This document shows positions 6,266 to 9,786 of a stretch of DNA of 9,786 nucleotides, piece by piece. Source of the DNA: Spirochaetales bacterium (GTDB lineage: Bacteria > Spirochaetota > Spirochaetia > DSM-27196 > SKKC01); assembly GCA_007121695.1 (NCBI GenBank), contig SKKC01000149.1, forward strand, positions 1 to 9,786, given 5' to 3'. The position numbers were made by a program, and so were the translations under genes. The notes under the pieces were generated by a model. It was not told the origin of the DNA. It did not search any database and was given only the letters and a program-made list of their open reading frames with translations. The stretch's first letter is position 1. Each line of letters starts with the position of its first letter.

Positions 6266-7219
6266 GTGGCAAAAAATGTATTTCGCGCACACGAGGTGCG
6301 GCTTGCAGACAGCAAGGTATTCGTTCAGTTGCCCGAGCGTGAGATTCCGTCTCTCGATCTGCCTGAAATCGAACCCGAAGAGTACTCCGGACCGACTGCG
6401 GACGATCTGCGCCGCGAAGCAGAGCTCTTTCGCCAGAACTGGGAGTCCGAAAAGGAACAGATGATCAGCGCTGCGCGCGAAGAGGCCGATCGCATCGTGA
6501 AGGAAGCAGAGAATCTCGCGTTCGAGGAAGTGCGCAGCAAGAGCGAGCATGCCCAGAGTCTCAAGAACAGCGCGGAGGAAGAAGCCGAACGTATCCGGTC
6601 GGAAGCGCGCGACGAAGCCGACCGCATTCTCCGCGAAGCGAAGGACGAATCGTCGGGCATTGAGCATAACGCGTACGAGGAAGGCTTTGGAAAAGGGCGT
6701 GACGAGGGTTACTCGCAGGGGCAGGCCGAAGTCGACCGACTTATTGATCGCCTGCATGTCATTATTAACAAGACGATCGAGCGACGGCAGGAAATAATCG
6801 AAGAAAGCGAAGCACAGCTGATCCACCTGGTCCTCGAGATAGCGCGAAAGGTGGTCAAGGTCATTAGCGAGAACCAGAAGAACATCGTTGTGAACAATGT
6901 CGCGCAGGCACTCAGAAAACTGAAGAGCCGTGCCGACGTGACTATACGGGTAAACATTGACGACCTCGGCCTAGTCTCCGACCATGCTCGGGATTTCATT
7001 GACCGGATCGAGCGCGTTCAGAATATCAGCGTACTGGAAGACTCGACCGTGGACCGTGGTGGATGCATTGTTGAAACCGACTTCGGACAGATAGACGCAC
7101 GGATTTCATCGCAATTGCGTGAGATCGAGGACCGGATCCTTGAGCTTGTGCCGATTACTGAGCGACGAAAGACTCTTCGCCAGGCGGAGCATGACTCCGG
7201 CTTCGAATCGGGGGAGTAA
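6266..7219 (+). CDS. fliH: Flagellar export ATPase stator/regulator FliH
   Basis: FliH is the peripheral stalk of the flagellar export ATPase. It binds FliI and links the ATPase to the C ring, as subunits b/delta do in F-ATPases. GGAGG (6256-6260) lies 5 bases before the GTG at 6266, giving MAKNVFRAHEVRL and 317 residues; an upstream in-frame GTG at 6254 lacks proper spacing. The protein is much longer than enteric FliH (about 235), mostly through a charged N-terminal coiled coil (about 45-136). Alanines in that coil recur every 11 residues. Then comes the family hallmark, four glycines in GxxxG steps (140, 144, 148, 152). The C-terminal FliI-binding domain (about 180-295) has LVLEIARKVVKVI and GGCIVETDFGQIDARISSQL. 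Spirochaete FliH forms long spokes in cryo-electron tomography of Borrelia, which suits the extended coil. fliI starts 6 bases downstream. Confidence 0.95.
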   Translation: MAKNVFRAHEVRLADSKVFVQLPEREIPSLDLPEIEPEEYSGPTADDLRREAELFRQNWESEKEQMISAAREEADRIVKEAENLAFEEVRSKSEHAQSLKNSAEEEAERIRSEARDEADRILREAKDESSGIEHNAYEEGFGKGRDEGYSQGQAEVDRLIDRLHVIINKTIERRQEIIEESEAQLIHLVLEIARKVVKVISENQKNIVVNNVAQALRKLKSRADVTIRVNIDDLGLVSDHARDFIDRIERVQNISVLEDSTVDRGGCIVETDFGQIDARISSQLREIEDRILELVPITERRKTLRQAEHDSGFESGE

Positions 7220-7225
7220 CCCGTC

Positions 7226-8551
7226 ATGTCGAATGTGTTGTTTGCAAAATACTGTGATCTGGTGGATCAGATTGATCCGGTCAAGTATTGCGGAGTGGTC
7301 GACAGAGTGCAGGGGCTTCTTCTCGAGAGCGTTGGCCCTCAGGCGGTGGTGGGCGAAGTCTGCCGTATTGATCTTGACGACGGTACGCGGAGTGTGCCCG
7401 CCGAGGTCATCGGACTGCATGGCAATCGCGTCCAGCTCATGGCCTACGAAGATGTCGACGGTATTGAAGTCGGTTGCACCGTTACCGCTGGCGGATCCGT
7501 GTTGCGTGTTGCTGTCGGGGAGCATCTGCTCGGGCGCGTTCTGAACGGACGCGGGCAGCCGATCGACGGTCTTGGTGAAATACACTCATCCACGTACTAC
7601 CCCGTGCACCGTGAGCCGCCGGACGTTCTGACCAGAAGCCGGATTACGCGGCAGATCGAGACTGGTGTGCGGGCGATAGACGGCATGGTCCCCGTTGGCA
7701 GCGGGCAGCGCATGGGCATCTTCAGTGGAAGTGGTGTGGGCAAGAGTACGCTCCTCGGGATGATAGCCCGCAACACGAATGCCGAAGTGAACGTGATTGC
7801 GCTGATTGGTGAACGCGGCCGTGAGGTTCGTGAGTTTATCGAAAACGATCTTGGCCCCGAAGGTCTGAAACGAAGCGTGGTCGTTGTTGCAACAAGTGAC
7901 ATGCCGCCTCTTGCGCGATACCGCGCCGCAGGTGTAGCGACCTCGATAGCCGAATACTTTCGGGATCAGGGTAACGATGTCATGTTCCTTTTTGATTCAG
8001 TCACGCGCTACGCCCGCGCTATCCGCGAAATTTCGCTTGCCCGCGGAGAGTTCCCTGCAAACCGGGGATATACCCCAAGCGTGTTCAGCGGGCTGCCGAA
8101 GCTGCTCGAACGGTGCGGAACGAGCGACGTTGGAACCATGACGGGTTTTTATACCATACTGGTCGAAGGCGACGATATGGACGAGCCGGTCTCGGACACC
8201 GTACGGGGAATTCTCGACGGGCACCTGGTTCTCTCGCGCCGGCTTGCGCAACGCGCGCACTACCCCGCGATAGACGTGCTCGCGTCAATATCCCGTCTCG
8301 AGAACCGGATTACCGACGAACCAACGAGGCGCTCCATCGCCGAGCTTCGGCGACACCTCGCCATCTACACCGAGAACGAAGACATAATCAGCCTTGGCGC
8401 CTACGCGCGTGGATCGCGACCGGAAATCGATGCGGCCATAGAGAAGATTGATGCGATCCGATCCTTCCTGCAGCAGGGCGTCGACGAGGACGCTCCCGTA
8501 GAGGAGACGATTTCCCGAATCTGTGAACTCGCCGGGGTGTCGCAGTCATGA
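7226..8551 (+). CDS. fliI: Flagellum-specific ATP synthase/export ATPase FliI
   Basis: FliI is the hexameric ATPase of the flagellar type III export apparatus, related to the F1 beta subunit. It releases substrates from chaperones and primes the export gate at the cytoplasmic membrane. The 441 residues are the usual length. Walker A is GSGVGKST (168-175), the catalytic glutamate lies in LIGERGRE (E196), Walker B is VMFLFDS (252-258), and family blocks include TSDMPPLARYRAAG (223-236), GEFPANRGYTPSVFSGLPKL (274-293) and the arginine-finger region SRRLAQRAHYPAID (337-350). The N-terminal domain (about 1-95) is the FliH-binding beta barrel. GGGGGAG, at the end of fliH (7210-7216), lies 9 bases before the ATG. 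The stop overlaps the fliJ start as ATGA (8548-8551), indicating translational coupling with its stalk partner. Confidence 0.98.
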   Translation: MSNVLFAKYCDLVDQIDPVKYCGVVDRVQGLLLESVGPQAVVGEVCRIDLDDGTRSVPAEVIGLHGNRVQLMAYEDVDGIEVGCTVTAGGSVLRVAVGEHLLGRVLNGRGQPIDGLGEIHSSTYYPVHREPPDVLTRSRITRQIETGVRAIDGMVPVGSGQRMGIFSGSGVGKSTLLGMIARNTNAEVNVIALIGERGREVREFIENDLGPEGLKRSVVVVATSDMPPLARYRAAGVATSIAEYFRDQGNDVMFLFDSVTRYARAIREISLARGEFPANRGYTPSVFSGLPKLLERCGTSDVGTMTGFYTILVEGDDMDEPVSDTVRGILDGHLVLSRRLAQRAHYPAIDVLASISRLENRITDEPTRRSIAELRRHLAIYTENEDIISLGAYARGSRPEIDAAIEKIDAIRSFLQQGVDEDAPVEETISRICELAGVSQS

Positions 8552-9027
8552 AGCGTTTCAGATTCAAGCTGGACCCGCTGTTGCGCATACGCGAACACGC
8601 TGAACGGCAGGCGGAACGCGATCTCGCCGACGTGAACGCAGAACTCATTACAATTGACCGCACGATACAGGATCTGTCTGACGAAGTGATGCAGACGGTC
8701 TCTGTTCCGACCGAACGTTCGTCCGATACGGGGCAGCTCGACGTACACGGCCTCTACGCACGGCAGACCTACCTTGTCCGTATGCAGCAGGAAATCGATG
8801 CGAGCTTCAGGGCACGCAGTGCGGTCGAGCAACGCTTCGAGACTGCCCGTGAACGGTTCAGTGAGGCGCACCGTGAAACCGAAGTGCTTTCGCGTCTTCG
8901 TGAGACCCGCTCGCAGCGGCATTATGCGGAAGCCCGCCGTGTAGAGGCGGTTGAACTCGACGATATTGTCGGATCACGAGCTGTACGCGCCCGGGGCGAA
9001 GGAGTGACAGATGGCTCGCAGACATGA
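8548..9027 (+). CDS. fliJ: Flagellar export protein FliJ (FlbA in Borrelia nomenclature)
   Basis: FliJ is the central-stalk-like component of the export ATPase. It is a long antiparallel coiled coil that sits in the FliI hexamer pore and contacts FlhA. The 159 residues begin with the family signature FxFxLDPLLRIRE (residues 4-16) and continue as charged, Arg/Glu-rich helices (about 15-50 and 70-135) with a polar turn at about 52-66, as expected for a two-helix hairpin. Sequence conservation in FliJ is weak, so position after fliI (ATGA overlap) is an important part of the call. No strong ribosome binding site precedes the ATG; a GGGG in fliI is the best candidate, so re-initiation after fliI is likely. 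The last 17 bases overlap the next gene. Confidence 0.92.
   Translation: MKRFRFKLDPLLRIREHAERQAERDLADVNAELITIDRTIQDLSDEVMQTVSVPTERSSDTGQLDVHGLYARQTYLVRMQQEIDASFRARSAVEQRFETARERFSEAHRETEVLSRLRETRSQRHYAEARRVEAVELDDIVGSRAVRARGEGVTDGSQT
8999..9004 (+). promoter_or_regulatory. Ribosome binding site of flbB inside fliJ
   Basis: AAGGAG lies 6 bases before the ATG at 9011. It decides the start of flbB even though this creates a 17-base overlap with fliJ. Confidence 0.7.
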
Positions 9028-9637
9028 TCGGGTTGGCCCCGTACCTCGAATTATAGTGCTCATACTCCTTATTCTGGCCCTGCTCGGCGGTGGTGCGTTC
9101 TGGTTGGACCTGCTCGGCGTTGTGGATGCCAGAACAGCGCTGCGCCCCGTGCTGTCGCTCTTCGGCATAGCGCCCCGTCTTGAACTTCCGGAGGATGAAG
9201 ACCCGCTTCTGCTCGAGCAGCTTCGAAACCAGAGGCTTGGGCAGGCCCTTGATACGCGGGAGCAGGAGCTTGACAGGCGTGAAGAAACGCTCGCACAGGC
9301 ACAGGCAGACTTCGATCGACGACTTGAAGAGCTCGAAGACAGAGAGCGTCAACTTGAAGAACAGGAATTTTCATTCAATGAACGGGTCAGATCGTACGAA
9401 AATAGAAGAGCGAACCTTGAGCGAAACGCCCGTACGCTTCAGAACATGACTCCCGCTCAGGCGGTCGCAATTCTTCAGGGGTATGAGGACCAGGATGTGG
9501 TCAGCATACTTCGGATTACCGATGAACTTGCCGAAGAAGAAGGTGAGTTCTCGTTGGCTTCGGTCTGGCTCGCACAGTTCCCGCCGGAACGTGCGGCGCG
9601 AGTACAGCGCCTGATGGCGCAACGACCGGAGTTGTAG
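9011..9637 (+). CDS. flbB: Periplasmic flagellar collar protein FlbB (membrane anchor, coiled coil, MotE/MgtE_N-like C-terminus)
   Basis: In Borrelia burgdorferi, FlbB (the gene after fliJ) is a motility protein at the base of the spirochaete-specific periplasmic collar, needed for collar and stator assembly. This 208-residue protein has the same position and plan. A basic start (MARRHDR) precedes a membrane helix at about 13-35, predicting the bulk in the periplasm by the positive-inside rule. A second hydrophobic patch, about 42-54, may lie at the membrane surface. Residues about 66-140 are a Glu/Arg/Gln-rich coiled coil. The end (about 146-203, MTPAQAVAILQGYEDQDVVS and on) has the repeated short helices of MotE/MgtE N-terminal domains, including FPPERAARVQRLM. 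AAGGAG at 8999-9004 fixes the start. The 17-base overlap with fliJ implies coupled translation. Identity rests on synteny and architecture rather than strong sequence motifs. Confidence 0.85.
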   Translation: MARRHDRVGPVPRIIVLILLILALLGGGAFWLDLLGVVDARTALRPVLSLFGIAPRLELPEDEDPLLLEQLRNQRLGQALDTREQELDRREETLAQAQADFDRRLEELEDRERQLEEQEFSFNERVRSYENRRANLERNARTLQNMTPAQAVAILQGYEDQDVVSILRITDELAEEEGEFSLASVWLAQFPPERAARVQRLMAQRPEL

Positions 9638-9681
9638 TTCCCACCGGTATCCCGCGTCAGCGAGCGGGTTTCGGTCGGGAA
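9638..9681 (+). promoter_or_regulatory. Long imperfect stem-loop directly after flbB
   Basis: The outer arms TTCCCACCG (9638-9646) and CGGTCGGGAA (9672-9681) pair over nine base pairs with one bulged C (9676). Inside, CCCGC (9651-9655) pairs with GCGGG (9664-9668) around an 8-base loop. The structure begins at the base after the flbB stop. No U-tract follows, so it is not a standard intrinsic terminator. It may protect or separate the upstream message, or partly attenuate reading into fliK. The function is inferred. Confidence 0.5.
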
Positions 9682-9709
9682 GGCCGGAACTGTTCGATTC
9701 GGGGGATAC

Positions 9710-9786
9710 GTGACAGCAGACATTATTGGTTCCGTACGCATTGCGCCTCAGGTTTCGCAGATTCTGGCCACGCCGTCACCGGTATC
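9710..9786 (+). CDS. fliK: Probable start of flagellar hook-length control protein FliK (FlbC), partial
   Basis: A reading frame opens at GTG 9710 and runs off the window: MTADIIGSVRIAPQVSQILA and five more residues. GGGGGA at 9701-9706 is a possible ribosome binding site. In Borrelia the gene after flbB is flbC/fliK, the hook-length ruler and substrate-specificity switch. FliK N-termini are poorly conserved, so the name rests on position. All three frames are open at this edge and the frame is also open upstream of the GTG, so the start is uncertain. Confidence 0.45.
   Translation, partial: MTADIIGSVRIAPQVSQILATPSPV

Overview
The window is a tightly packed, entirely plus-strand stretch of a spirochaete chromosome. 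It carries the hslVU protease genes followed by the first part of the large flagellar operon. The order is (xerC-like tail)-hslV-hslU-flgB-flgC-fliE-fliF-fliG-fliH-fliI-fliJ-flbB-(fliK start). This is the order known from Borrelia burgdorferi (hslV, hslU, flgB ... fliJ, flbB, flbC). The presence of flbB, a membrane-anchored coiled-coil protein of the periplasmic flagellar collar, supports Spirochaetia. Base composition is moderately GC-rich by eye, with strong GGAGG-type ribosome binding sites. That points to a free-living Spirochaeta-like organism rather than an AT-rich Borrelia or Brachyspira. I cannot name the species.

Layout: bases 1-45 look like the last codons of an upstream gene, possibly a XerC/D recombinase, with its stop overlapping the hslV start. 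Bases 45-1966 encode the HslV peptidase and the HslU unfoldase. The 76-base gap 1967-2042 holds a tandem 10-base repeat, a sigma-28-like promoter candidate and a hairpin before flgB. FlgB, FlgC (proximal rod) and FliE (MS-ring/rod adaptor) follow. A 121-base gap after fliE (3340-3460) holds a good sigma-70-like promoter candidate. Then come FliF (MS ring), FliG (rotor switch), FliH, FliI and FliJ (export ATPase complex) and FlbB. After flbB there is a long imperfect stem-loop, then the probable first 25 codons of fliK.

Together the flagellar genes build the motor from the inside outward: MS ring and rotor, export ATPase with its stalk, proximal rod, and the spirochaete-specific periplasmic collar. 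Junctions are tight: 2 bases hslV/hslU, 1 base fliF/fliG, a 4-base overlap fliI/fliJ and a 17-base overlap fliJ/flbB. No gene appears broken or horizontally acquired, and no intrinsic terminator with a U-tract is visible.

I found no wholly unknown system. The items most worth a second look are the two internal promoter candidates, four non-terminator hairpins at gene junctions, the 11-residue alanine periodicity in the FliH stalk, and FlbB, which joins a membrane anchor and coiled coil to a MotE/MgtE_N-like C-terminus.
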